A stretch of DNA of 64,000 nucleotides from Mucilaginibacter sp. L3T2-6 (lineage in GTDB: Bacteria > Bacteroidota > Bacteroidia > Sphingobacteriales > Sphingobacteriaceae): positions 1 to 64,000 of the forward strand of contig NZ_JAUMKC010000001.1 in assembly GCF_030519355.1 (NCBI RefSeq), written 5' to 3'. Both the position numbers and the translations under genes were made by a program. Numbering within the stretch: position 1 is the stretch's first letter; each line of letters starts with the position of its first letter. The notes below the pieces were generated by a model. The model made no database searches. It saw nothing but the letters and a program-made list of their open reading frames with translations, and had not been told where the DNA came from. Below, one piece after another: positions 8,013-16,094 of the stretch.

Positions 8013-9344
8013 CTACTCAAAACGTACCCCGCCATAGCTGGTGTTGATGGTTACCCTTGCATCCGGGTTGCCTTTGCCGACATGCCCTTTATAATTGCGG
8101 GTGGTACCGATATGCCTGCTGCCATCAGGTGGATTTTTACTGGTAACATCTACCTTATCATCATTATAATTGAAGCCGCCGTAACTAACGGTAACGTCAA
8201 AGTCGAAGTTGCTGTTTGGCGAGAGACCCAATGAGGCGCCTGAATAGGATGTATTTATATTCAAATGTTTTAGCGAACTCTCCACGTTGTCAATCTTAAA
8301 ACCACCCTCGTATGACAGGTCGAAATCGCCGCTGCCTTTTAATTTGCCTAGTTTAAATGAGCCATAATCCAGGTCGGCTTTCAGATTGTTTACCTCATCC
8401 ATATCTACGCTGCCGTACGAGAAGGATAGTTTGCCGCCATTCATGCTGCCAATCTTTAAGCTGCCGTAACTACCGTTAATCTCGTTCGCCGGATTTGAAA
8501 GGCTTTCTACCGACGTGCTGCCGTTAGAAACGTTCATTCTCAGCTTGCCATCTAAGGCTGGCAGGTCGACAGAGCCGTAGCTTGAGTTAACATCAAGGTC
8601 TGTTTTGGACGGCATATAAACTGAATAGTTGATGCTTAATTTACGCCTTTTATTTCCTTTTGAACGGAACAGCGCCCAAAAACCATTGTCATCATCTTCG
8701 CTCGTAATATTGGTTTTAAATGATACCTGGTCGCCGCTTTTCCCGTCGGATATAGATACCCCATCAATTAACCGTTGTGCATCTGCATCGCTGCCGGCTT
8801 CGGCTTTTATGGATATATCAACTTTAATCTCGTTCCTGTTCCAGGTATTAACCGATATTTTGCCGAACTGGTTGCTCAATCTTATTTTATCATTAGCATC
8901 CAGCGGATAGCTTTTGCTGTAATTTTTTTCTCTTACACTACCGGTATTGGCGCTTTCAATTTCGTCATCGCCGTCGCTATCTCCGTTCGCCGAAATGTTG
9001 ACTTTCAGATTATTCAACAGATTGCCCAGATTTAAATTCACTTCAGCATTATTGGCTTCATCATCTGCATCATTTACATCGATGTTCAAGCTGGAGTTGA
9101 GGCTGTTGGTAATCGTCGCCGAAAGGTTTTTACCCAGATCTTTCAAATTGTTGGTTAATGCGGTTAAGTTTTCCGGTAAATCGTCTATACCGGCTTCGAA
9201 ATCCTTACTATCAACATTTATGGTTACAGTAGCAGGTTGCTTCGCCTTTACTTTATGGTGCTTTTTTTGTGCCATGCCCGCGGAACATGCAATCAGCAAT
9301 CCGGCTGCGGTAAGCAATACGGGCTTATATATCTTTAATTTCAT
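8013..9344 (-). CDS. Secreted DUF4097-like beta-repeat protein
   Basis: This 443-residue protein has a signal peptide (MKLKIYKPVLLTAAGLLIACS; the Cys could also make it a lipoprotein). An Asp/Asn-rich linker precedes a run of beta-strand repeats with recurring SYGS, SYGG and DYGS turns (about residues 240-443), the pattern of DUF4097/DUF2807 putative auto-transporter-adhesin-like domains. It overlaps the end of the preceding gene by 20 bp and is the third gene of a sigma / anti-sigma-like operon. Such proteins commonly follow ECF pairs in Bacteroidota, but no biochemical function is established. Confidence 0.75.
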   Translation of the reverse strand: MKLKIYKPVLLTAAGLLIACSAGMAQKKHHKVKAKQPATVTINVDSKDFEAGIDDLPENLTALTNNLKDLGKNLSATITNSLNSSLNIDVNDADDEANNAEVNLNLGNLLNNLKVNISANGDSDGDDEIESANTGSVREKNYSKSYPLDANDKIRLSNQFGKISVNTWNRNEIKVDISIKAEAGSDADAQRLIDGVSISDGKSGDQVSFKTNITSEDDDNGFWALFRSKGNKRRKLSINYSVYMPSKTDLDVNSSYGSVDLPALDGKLRMNVSNGSTSVESLSNPANEINGSYGSLKIGSMNGGKLSFSYGSVDMDEVNNLKADLDYGSFKLGKLKGSGDFDLSYEGGFKIDNVESSLKHLNINTSYSGASLGLSPNSNFDFDVTVSYGGFNYNDDKVDVTSKNPPDGSRHIGTTRNYKGHVGKGNPDARVTINTSYGGVRFE

Positions 9345-9888
9345 TGTTTTGGATCTTTTTGTCTCTGTTTAACTGCTGAATTATGGATAGCTGCTGGTTA
9401 AGCACTTGTGTTTGTACCTGCAGGTTCCGGATCATTGCACGTAAAACACGCTCCTGGTTAGGAGTAGTAGCCAGCTCGCTGTTCAGTTTCTTATAGGTCG
9501 AATCCATTTTAGCTATTTCCGAACTGAACTCTTTATACAGCTCAGGGTCGGTTTTCGACATCGATTTCAATTCGGTGCGTTTGCTTTCAATCAGCGATGT
9601 ATATTGAATCTGCTGTTGCGCATACACCGGGTTAATAGCTGCCAAGTCTATTTTAGGTTTCTTTTCGCCGCGAAGGTAAAGGGCAAAGCCAATGCTCATT
9701 ACTACGATAATAGTGGCCGCCACACGCAGTACAAAGCCCAGCGAAAATGTTTTTGCTTCTTTTTTAATCAAATCATGGCCTTCCGGCGGCAGGTGCATTT
9801 CAATCCTGCTCCATAAATCAGTCGACGGCTCCAGGTCATCAAATTCCTCACGGTTCATCCTCATATATTCCTCTAATCGCTTGCTCAT
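9325..9888 (-). CDS. Putative anti-sigma factor, single-pass membrane protein
   Basis: The 187-residue protein has a charged cytoplasmic N-terminus (SKRLEEYMRMNREEFDDLEP), one transmembrane segment (about 50-68, FVLRVAATIIVVMSIGFALY) and an extracytoplasmic region rich in Gln, Lys and Glu that is predicted coiled coil. Its ATG overlaps the TGA of the ECF sigma gene in an ATGA arrangement, the usual sign of a co-translated sigma/anti-sigma pair. No zinc-binding HxxxCxxC motif is visible, so the assignment rests on topology and context. Confidence 0.65.
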   Translation of the reverse strand: MSKRLEEYMRMNREEFDDLEPSTDLWSRIEMHLPPEGHDLIKKEAKTFSLGFVLRVAATIIVVMSIGFALYLRGEKKPKIDLAAINPVYAQQQIQYTSLIESKRTELKSMSKTDPELYKEFSSEIAKMDSTYKKLNSELATTPNQERVLRAMIRNLQVQTQVLNQQLSIIQQLNRDKKIQNNEIKDI

Positions 9889-10463
9889 GATGTTATTCTT
9901 TTTTTTTGTAAAATTTCCAGAAGTTTTCTTTTTGCGCGCAGGAACTGTGTCCGCGAGGTATTTTCTGAAATGTTTAAAATTTGTCCTATTTCTTCGTGGT
10001 CGTACCCTTCCAGCAGGTATAGCGATATCACCAGCCTGTAGCCTTCGGGCAGTTCCTTCATTGCTTCTTTAATTCTTGCGGCCTGAAATTGTATTTCCTC
10101 ATCATCCTCAACTTCATCGTCCGCAATGTTTTCCAATTGGCCTTCTTCCAGGTCAACCAGTTCCAGCCGGCGTTTGCGCAGCAGGTTTATGGAGCGGTTT
10201 ACCACAATTTGTTTAAGCCACAACCCAAACGTAGTATCCTGCCTGAAATCCTTGAGTTTGCTGAACGCGTCAACAAATGCTTCCTGCAACACATCTTCAG
10301 CCTCGGCAATATTTCCCACTATCCTGAAGGCGACATTTAACATCGCTTTAGAATAAAGTTTGTAAAGCTCATAACAGGCTTTTTTACTTCCCTGTTTGCA
10401 CTCCAAAACCAGTTGATAGTGTTTGTCGATAAATACGGCTTCCAATTTTTGATCAGCTTGCAT
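9885..10463 (-). CDS. ECF RNA polymerase sigma factor
   Basis: The 192-residue protein shows sigma region 2 (AFRIVGNIAEAEDVLQEAFVDAFSKLKDF, then FGLWLKQIVVNRSINLLRKRR) and region 4 (LPEGYRLVISLYLLEGYDHEEIGQILNISENTSRTQFLRAKRKL). It heads a minus-strand operon with a membrane anti-sigma-like protein (4-bp overlap) and a secreted beta-repeat protein, so it probably answers a signal from outside the cytoplasm. No clear -7 box was found in its immediate upstream region. Confidence 0.92.
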   Translation of the reverse strand: MQADQKLEAVFIDKHYQLVLECKQGSKKACYELYKLYSKAMLNVAFRIVGNIAEAEDVLQEAFVDAFSKLKDFRQDTTFGLWLKQIVVNRSINLLRKRRLELVDLEEGQLENIADDEVEDDEEIQFQAARIKEAMKELPEGYRLVISLYLLEGYDHEEIGQILNISENTSRTQFLRAKRKLLEILQKKRITS

Positions 10464-10564
10464 GTTAAATGACGCAATGATTTTTAGAACGTTGCATGCG
10501 GAGGAAAGAATTTATCTGAACCGGAAATTAGGAACTACCGGAATGTGCTTTAAATTCTGTTAAT

Positions 10565-11119
10565 TCAATAATTCTGCAAATTTCGGTTCAGACAAAACTC
10601 ATCTACCGCTGCCACTGCCCGTTCGTACCGTTCGGTCCCGGCGCCTTTTATCAAAACGTAGTTAGCATTTAGTTCGTCCAGTTCTTTATACCAAACATTC
10701 ATAAAATGCTCGCGCAGGTGGGGGAAATCCCGTAGCGGGTCGTCTTCCCAGGGCAGGTCGATGTTCAGCAGGAGGTATAAATCGTAAGGGCGTTTGGGCA
10801 ATTCGTCCAAAACTTCCTGCGGGGATTTACCGAAGGTATGGTCGCTCCAGATTTTTACTGTTATAAACGTGGTATCGCAAATCAGTAGCTTGTTGGCCTT
10901 AGGCAGTAATTCTGCTTCCAACGCTATTTGCCCGGTAAACATATTAATCTCATCCTGCCAGGTAGGGGGGGCGGTTAACTTTTCGCAATAGCCGCGGGCA
11001 TATTCCGGCACCCAAACCGTATCGTAATGTTTGGCCAGGTAAGCAGACATGGTTGATTTTCCGGTAGACTCCGGGCCGACAACAGCGATCTTTATTATGG
11101 ATGATTCGGGATTTGCCAT
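10565..11119 (-). CDS. NadR-like ribosylnicotinamide kinase (P-loop ATPase)
   Basis: The 184-residue protein has the Walker A motif GPESTGKST (about residues 15-23), YARGYCE, and the kinase signature LICDTTFITVKIWSDHTFG typical of the C-terminal kinase domain of NadR. It would phosphorylate nicotinamide riboside to NMN in the cytoplasm. The NMN adenylyltransferase and DNA-binding domains of enterobacterial NadR are absent. It lies 9 bp downstream of pnuC on the same strand, which supports the riboside-salvage role: PnuC imports and the kinase traps the substrate. Confidence 0.85.
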   Translation of the reverse strand: MANPESSIIKIAVVGPESTGKSTMSAYLAKHYDTVWVPEYARGYCEKLTAPPTWQDEINMFTGQIALEAELLPKANKLLICDTTFITVKIWSDHTFGKSPQEVLDELPKRPYDLYLLLNIDLPWEDDPLRDFPHLREHFMNVWYKELDELNANYVLIKGAGTERYERAVAAVDEFCLNRNLQNY

Positions 11120-11128
11120 TTAGGGAAC

Positions 11129-11740
11129 CTATGCAGATGTTTTAAGTTGTTTTTTATAATCCTTTTTCCAATCAAAATAACCTATCGCAGCAATGATAAC
11201 ATAAACCGCGTACATCACTGCGGTTAAATCGAGATCTTTAAAAATATAAACACCTACATATATAACATCCACAAATATCCAGATTAACCAGTTCTCCAGA
11301 ACTTTTCGTGCCAGAAAAACCTGGGCTATCAGGCTGCAGGCCGTACAAAAGCTATCCAAAAAAGGAAAGGATGCTGTTGTATATTTCAACAGCGAACCTA
11401 AAATAAAGGTGAAAACTATAATGGCAATGGCTGAGTAAACTATTTCCTTTTTAGTGATCAGCAGCACGGGCGACTTATCTTCGCCGGCCGGGCGTTTGCT
11501 CCAGTTATACCAGCCGTAAATATTCATCGCCATAAAATAAAACTGCAAGCCCATATCAGCGAATAACCGGCTGTCGAAGAAAATGAAAATGTAAATGCCG
11601 ACGCTAATAATGGCTATGGGCCAATTCCAGATATTATTGCGGGCAGCCAGGTAAACGCATAGAAGACCGGTAATTACACCTGCAATTTCCAGCGGTGTTT
11701 GGTGCCGCAGCCATTCCTGCAATGCATGGATAATTTGCAT
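11129..11740 (-). CDS. pnuC: Nicotinamide riboside transporter PnuC
   Basis: The 203-residue protein has about seven transmembrane helices and the PnuC signatures ARNNIWNWPIAI and FYFMAMNIYGWYNW. PnuC facilitates diffusion of nicotinamide riboside across the inner membrane, driven by phosphorylation inside. The adjacent NadR-like kinase gene completes this salvage route. Paralogues such as PnuT carry thiamine. No thiamine gene or TPP-riboswitch-like leader is visible here, so NR is the better guess. Confidence 0.9.
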   Translation of the reverse strand: MQIIHALQEWLRHQTPLEIAGVITGLLCVYLAARNNIWNWPIAIISVGIYIFIFFDSRLFADMGLQFYFMAMNIYGWYNWSKRPAGEDKSPVLLITKKEIVYSAIAIIVFTFILGSLLKYTTASFPFLDSFCTACSLIAQVFLARKVLENWLIWIFVDVIYVGVYIFKDLDLTAVMYAVYVIIAAIGYFDWKKDYKKQLKTSA

Positions 11741-11790
11741 GGCCTAAATATAACACTTCACGGCAATAACATTTTACTTTCGCAATTCTG

Positions 11791-13845
11791 CTACCAAATC
11801 TTCACACGTTTGTCCGGATCCAGCCACATTTTATCTCCCTTTTTGATGTGAAAGGCTTCGTAAAACTCGGGCACATCAGTAAACGGACCGTTTACCCGCA
11901 TAAAGCCCGGTGCATGTTCGTTGGTTAATATCTGGCTCGATAAGGCTTCCTTCCTTTCCTGTCCGAGCCAGCCCAGGGCATAGCCCAAAAAGAAGCGCTG
12001 GGTTGGCGTGAGGCCATTGATAGGCTTGCCTTCTTTATATTGATCCGTCTTCTTAAAGGCATCCAGGCCAATTACTATACCGCCCAAATCGGCAATGTTT
12101 TCACCCTGTGTTGCTTTGCCGTTTACGTGCAGGCCGTAAATGCTATAGGTATTAAATTGGTCGATGAGCATTTTGGCGCGTTGCGTAAATTTTACCGAAT
12201 CCTGCGGCTGCCACCATGCTTTCAGGTTACCGGCGGCATCAAATTGACGTCCTTCATCATCAAAGCCATGCGTCATTTCATGGCCGATGGTAGATGCGGC
12301 TGCATATCCGTATACTACTGCATCGTCAACATCCTCATCTTTTACACCCGGTATCAGGAACTGCGCAGCGGGAAGCACAATCTCATTGTTCGACGGGTTG
12401 TAATAGGCATTATAGGTTTGCGGGGTGATATCCCATTCGGTACGGTCTACCGGTTTGCCCAGTTTATCAGCGTTAAATTTGTGCCAGAAGTTGTTGGCCC
12501 GCATAACGTTAAGCGCATAGGGCCCGCGGTCGATGGTTAGGGTTGAGAAGTCTTTCCATTTATCGGGATAACCGACTTTCGGGGTAACCTTCGCCAGCTT
12601 GTCATAAGCTTTCTGTTTGGTAGGCTCGCTCATCCAGTCCAGTTTTTGGATATGCTCCTTAAAGCTGGTACGCATGGCCTCAACCAGGTTTACATAACGT
12701 TCCTTTGTTTTTTCGGGGAAGTATTCCTTCACAAATATCTGCCCTAACACCTCGCCCATTAAGCCGTTCTCGGTATCCAGTACGCGCTTCCAGCGGGGCA
12801 ATTGCTCCTTGCTGCCGTAAAGTACGGTACCATAAAACCTGAAGTTCTCTTCGTCGAAGGGCTTGCTCAGGTATGATGAATAGGCATCAACCAAATTCTT
12901 CACCAGGTAATTTTTCCAATCGGCAATGGTATATGCGGTAAGAGCCTTGTTTAATGCCCTGTAATACTCGGGCTGACCAACGATAACCGTATCCGCATTC
13001 TTAAAATCCATTTTTTCGAATGTTGAGGGCCAGTCTACCAACGGAGTCAGCTTAGCCAAACCGGCTACCGGCATTTTGTTATAGTTGCGGTACGGATCGC
13101 GCAAATCTTCCAGCTTACGCGAGCTATCAGCCAGGAATTTCTCCAGCGCGTAAGTTTGTTTGGTTGCTGCCAGGGCAGCGTCGGAAGTAAGGCCCGACAG
13201 CTTATATAGTATAGGCAGGTGCTTTTGCTGGTAGTCGTTGCGGATCTCTGCACTGTGTGCATCGGTATTAAAATAATAATCGCGGTTTGGCAGGCCGATG
13301 CCGCCCTGGTATAGCTGCAGCATATTTTTACTGCTGTTCTTGGCATCCTGACCCACACCGGCAGCTATAGGCGTTTCAACTCCGATAGTAGCAAGGTGAG
13401 CAAATTCATCAACCAGGCTTTTGATACCAGTTACTGCATTTATTTTGGCTATCTCGCCTTTCAGCGGGCCGATGCCTTGTTTTTCAATATCAACAGTATC
13501 CAGTCCGCTAAAATAAAAGTCGCCGATTTTTTGCGTATTGCTGCCCTTTGCGGCGGATTTATCGTTCAACGCATCCTCATTGATTTTCTTCAGCCTGTCG
13601 CGCAGTTCTTCATTTACCACGTTGCCAATGCCCCACCTGGCATAAGCCGGAGGGATTGGATTCTTTTTTAACCAGCCTCCGTTAGCATATTTAAAAAAAT
13701 CGTCTCCGGGCTTTACGGTAGTATCCAGGTTTTTAAATATCACATCGTTCTGTGCGTAATCTTTTGTCTTGTTGTTGCAGGCGCTGATAAGCAGGCTACT
13801 CATAACGCAGGCAGACGTTGCCAGGCGGGTAAATTTTTTGGTCAT
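11791..13845 (-). CDS. M13 family (neprilysin/PepO-like) metallopeptidase lipoprotein
   Basis: The 684-residue protein begins with a lipoprotein signal ending in the lipobox LISAC (Cys about 22). The M13 catalytic domain has the zinc motif HEMTH in ASTIGHEMTHGFDDEGRQFD, the third ligand in ENIADLGG, and the preceding NEIVLPAAQF strand (NAYYxP-like motif NAYYNPSNNEI). The C-terminus ends in KRVKIW, near the conserved C(R)VW position. Expected role: oligopeptidase anchored in the outer membrane or periplasm. It is monocistronic by context. Confidence 0.93.
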   Translation of the reverse strand: MTKKFTRLATSACVMSSLLISACNNKTKDYAQNDVIFKNLDTTVKPGDDFFKYANGGWLKKNPIPPAYARWGIGNVVNEELRDRLKKINEDALNDKSAAKGSNTQKIGDFYFSGLDTVDIEKQGIGPLKGEIAKINAVTGIKSLVDEFAHLATIGVETPIAAGVGQDAKNSSKNMLQLYQGGIGLPNRDYYFNTDAHSAEIRNDYQQKHLPILYKLSGLTSDAALAATKQTYALEKFLADSSRKLEDLRDPYRNYNKMPVAGLAKLTPLVDWPSTFEKMDFKNADTVIVGQPEYYRALNKALTAYTIADWKNYLVKNLVDAYSSYLSKPFDEENFRFYGTVLYGSKEQLPRWKRVLDTENGLMGEVLGQIFVKEYFPEKTKERYVNLVEAMRTSFKEHIQKLDWMSEPTKQKAYDKLAKVTPKVGYPDKWKDFSTLTIDRGPYALNVMRANNFWHKFNADKLGKPVDRTEWDITPQTYNAYYNPSNNEIVLPAAQFLIPGVKDEDVDDAVVYGYAAASTIGHEMTHGFDDEGRQFDAAGNLKAWWQPQDSVKFTQRAKMLIDQFNTYSIYGLHVNGKATQGENIADLGGIVIGLDAFKKTDQYKEGKPINGLTPTQRFFLGYALGWLGQERKEALSSQILTNEHAPGFMRVNGPFTDVPEFYEAFHIKKGDKMWLDPDKRVKIW

Positions 13846-14257
13846 GTTTACTTTGTATGTAGTTATTAGGATACAGCCGATGTATGAAATTTAATACAAT
13901 TGTACACTTAAAAAACAGGATTTAATGTACAAGGCAGGCAATCCCGTAACAAATTAACGTTAAATAATAATATATTTTATGGTCAAAATCACCTTTAGTT
14001 CATCAGCCATTATCCATTAATACCAACTTCTCGGGGTTATAGCATACTCGCCCGGGTAAAATATTTTAAGTTAGATATCCGGGTTCTAAACCGCTTAAAA
14101 ACCCCGCCCAGCTTAAAACCAAGGGTTAATTTGCTTAACCAAGTATAAACCGAAGCTAAAAAAATTAACTAATAATAATTGTCGCTTCCACAACCATTAA
14201 GATTTTATTTTGGCAGACACTAAAAGCTGGCGATACGCTCACTATAATTTTGTGGCT

Positions 14258-14450
14258 TGACATTTGTTATTGAAACGGCAGCCCTGCATGAAATCTGTGA
14301 AAAACGAAATGATACATCTACCTGTGAAAAATAAATTGTTTTGAATTCTCAGACGCCCAAGCTGAGGTTTTTTTGTTCTTTGTTTTGGGTTTAATCAATA
14401 GTTTAAATTAATTAGGGGAAAGGGAGCTTCAAAAGAGCTCTCTTTTTTTT
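14258..14450 (+). ncRNA. Candidate small RNA
   Basis: A perfect TAnnTTTG box at 14245-14252 would start transcription near 14258. Two intrinsic-terminator-like hairpins follow (CTCAG/CTGAG at 14348-14366 with T7; AGGGAGCT/AGCTCTCT at 14421-14443 with T7), giving a product of about 115 or 190 nt. No ORF occupies the stretch. I do not recognise the family. A 6S-like RNA is possible from the size only. Confidence 0.35.
14421..14450 (+). terminator. Intrinsic terminator
   Basis: AGGGAGCT (14421-14428) pairs with AGCTCTCT (14436-14443) in an 8-bp stem with one G-T pair and a 7-nt loop, followed by an unbroken T tract to 14450. No plus-strand gene precedes it, so it must end either a small RNA or read-through. 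Confidence 0.6.
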
Positions 14451-14458
14451 GACCGAAA

Positions 14459-14491
14459 TTTTGCTATGCATGCATAATATTTTTACTTTTG
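14459..14491 (+). promoter_or_regulatory. Consensus Bacteroidota promoter for acyl-CoA dehydrogenase
   Basis: TTTTG (14459-14463) is separated by 20 nt from TACTTTTG (14484-14491), matching TTTG-N19-21-TAnnTTTG. The start codon follows at 14511. Confidence 0.8.
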
Positions 14492-14510
14492 CCACACCAA
14501 TTGACAGCCG

Positions 14511-15650
14511 ATGTATTTTGAATTTACCGAAGAACAAAAAATGATTCGCGACGCCGCCCGCGATTTTGCACAAAACGAGCTTAAGCCCGGCGTAATAGAG
14601 CGCGACGAGCACCAGAAATTTCCTGCTGAGCAGGTAAAAAAGCTTGGCGAGCTTGGTTTTTTGGGCATGATGGTATCGCCGGAATATGGCGGCAGCGGCA
14701 TGGATGCCGTGTCCTACGTGCTGGCTATGGAGGAACTGTCAAAGGTCGACGCCTCGGCATCGGTGGTGGTTTCGGTAAATAACTCCCTGGTGTGCTACGG
14801 TTTGGAAAAATACGGTACCGAGGAGCAAAAACAAAAATATTTGAAGCCGTTAGCCAGCGGTCAGCAGATAGGGGCGTTCTGTCTTTCGGAACCCGAAGCG
14901 GGCTCTGACGCTACCTCGCAGCGTACTACCGCTGTAGATATGGGCGATCATTATCTTGTAAATGGCGTTAAAAACTGGATAACCAATGGCGGAACGGCAT
15001 CGACCTACCTGGTAATGGCGCAAACCCATCCCGAGAAAAAGCATCACGGGATAAATACCCTTATCATTGAAAAAGGCATGCCGGGTTTTGAGGTTGGTCC
15101 TAAAGAAAATAAGCTGGGTATACGCGGGTCTGACACGCATTCCCTCATGTTTAACGATGTGAAGGTACCAAAGGAAAACCGGATAGGCGAGGATGGCTTC
15201 GGGTTTAAGTTTGCCATGAATACGCTGGAGGGCGGCCGTATAGGTATTGCTGCACAGGCATTGGGTATTGCGTCAGGCGCTTATGAGCTGGCGATGGCTT
15301 ATGCAAAGGAGCGCAAGGCATTCGGCAAAACCATTGCTGATTTACAGGCTACCCAGTTTAAGCTGGCCGATATGGCTACCGAAATTGAGGCTGCCCGTTT
15401 ATTGTGCCTGAAGGCTGCCTGGCTGAAAGACCAGGGCCTGCCTTATGCCAAAGCAAGCTCGATGGCTAAACTGTTTGCCAGCGAGGTAGCTATGCGTACA
15501 ACTGTTGAGGCCGTACAGATACACGGCGGATATGGCTTTGTTAAGGAATACCACGTGGAGCGTTTAATGCGCGATGCCAAAATAACCCAGATTTACGAGG
15601 GAACATCAGAAATTCAGAGGATCGTTATTGCAAGGGAGGTGTTGAAATAA
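14511..15650 (+). CDS. Short-chain acyl-CoA dehydrogenase
   Basis: The 379-residue flavoprotein has the usual family length. Visible motifs are GAFCLSEPEAGSDA and WITNGG in the FAD-binding region, GIAAQALGIA, and the C-terminal QIYEGTSEIQRIVIAREVL. In that last motif the Glu after Tyr is the catalytic base of short-chain (butyryl-type) enzymes. It oxidises acyl-CoA to trans-2-enoyl-CoA in beta-oxidation and passes electrons to ETF. ETF genes are not in the window. A consensus promoter precedes it. Confidence 0.93.
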   Translation: MYFEFTEEQKMIRDAARDFAQNELKPGVIERDEHQKFPAEQVKKLGELGFLGMMVSPEYGGSGMDAVSYVLAMEELSKVDASASVVVSVNNSLVCYGLEKYGTEEQKQKYLKPLASGQQIGAFCLSEPEAGSDATSQRTTAVDMGDHYLVNGVKNWITNGGTASTYLVMAQTHPEKKHHGINTLIIEKGMPGFEVGPKENKLGIRGSDTHSLMFNDVKVPKENRIGEDGFGFKFAMNTLEGGRIGIAAQALGIASGAYELAMAYAKERKAFGKTIADLQATQFKLADMATEIEAARLLCLKAAWLKDQGLPYAKASSMAKLFASEVAMRTTVEAVQIHGGYGFVKEYHVERLMRDAKITQIYEGTSEIQRIVIAREVLK

Positions 15651-15664
15651 CCGGATACATTCTT

Positions 15665-15672
15665 TAACTTTG
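15665..15672 (+). promoter_or_regulatory. -7 box (TAACTTTG) 3 nt before a start codon
   Basis: A perfect TAnnTTTG ends at 15672 and the ATG begins at 15676. The box overlaps an in-frame TTG that could be mistaken for the start. Confidence 0.5.
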
Positions 15673-15675
15673 AGT

Positions 15676-16014
15676 ATGACAGATAAAGATTTGTTAGTTG
15701 TTATTTCGGAAATGCTGCGCAAGCAAGACCAGCAGTCGGAAATATTAGGAAAGCATACGCAAATTTTACAGGAAACGCGCGATGCATTATCGGATTTTAT
15801 TGATATATCCACCCAGGAGTTTCAAAGAAACAATAGCTTCAATGAAAGGCAGGAGCGCTTTAATGAAAGGCAGGAAGGATTCAATGAAAGGCAGGAAGGA
15901 TTCAATGAAAAGATGCTGGAATTCAATAGTCGCTTTCTTGCACAATTTGACCGCCAGAACGAATTCAACGAGCGCTTCCTGGATAAGTTGGACGAAATCG
16001 CTAAAAAACCTTAA
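15676..16014 (+). CDS. Small heptad-repeat coiled-coil protein
   Basis: The 112-residue protein is highly charged with no signal or membrane segment. Residues about 55-85 consist of five FNxRQEx-type heptads, the middle three encoded by near-identical 21-nt tandem units (15838-15900). A predicted coiled coil with Phe at a core position follows from this. I do not recognise a family, and the function is unknown. ATG 15676 was chosen because the upstream in-frame TTG lies inside a -7 promoter box. Confidence 0.7.
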   Translation: MTDKDLLVVISEMLRKQDQQSEILGKHTQILQETRDALSDFIDISTQEFQRNNSFNERQERFNERQEGFNERQEGFNEKMLEFNSRFLAQFDRQNEFNERFLDKLDEIAKKP

Positions 16015-16083
16015 GCAACCTTTCTTATCTTCAAACTATTGTCATATCAATAAACTCTACTAAAATAATAGATTAAGATTTCA

Positions 16084-16091
16084 TACGTTTG
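16084..16091 (+). promoter_or_regulatory. -7 box (TACGTTTG) just before a start codon
   Basis: A perfect TAnnTTTG ends at 16091. Candidate ATGs are at 16095 and 16098, so the leader would be 0-5 nt. The in-frame TTG at 16089 is part of the box. Confidence 0.5.
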
Positions 16092-16094
16092 GGC

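Larger units (their letters stand above)
13846..14510. other. 665-bp intergenic region with promoter and terminator signals but no ORF
   Basis: The first 350 bp are AT-rich with no clear signal. From 14245 there is a perfect -7 box (TAATTTTG, 14245-14252), a hairpin with T7 (14348-14374) and a second hairpin with T8 (14421-14450), all on the plus strand, before the acyl-CoA dehydrogenase promoter. These suggest a small non-coding transcript, listed separately. Confidence 0.6.

Noticed and set aside
11129..11740. PnuC as a thiamine transporter (PnuT)
   Set aside because: The neighbour is a NadR-like ribosylnicotinamide kinase and no thiamine gene or TPP-riboswitch-like leader is visible.
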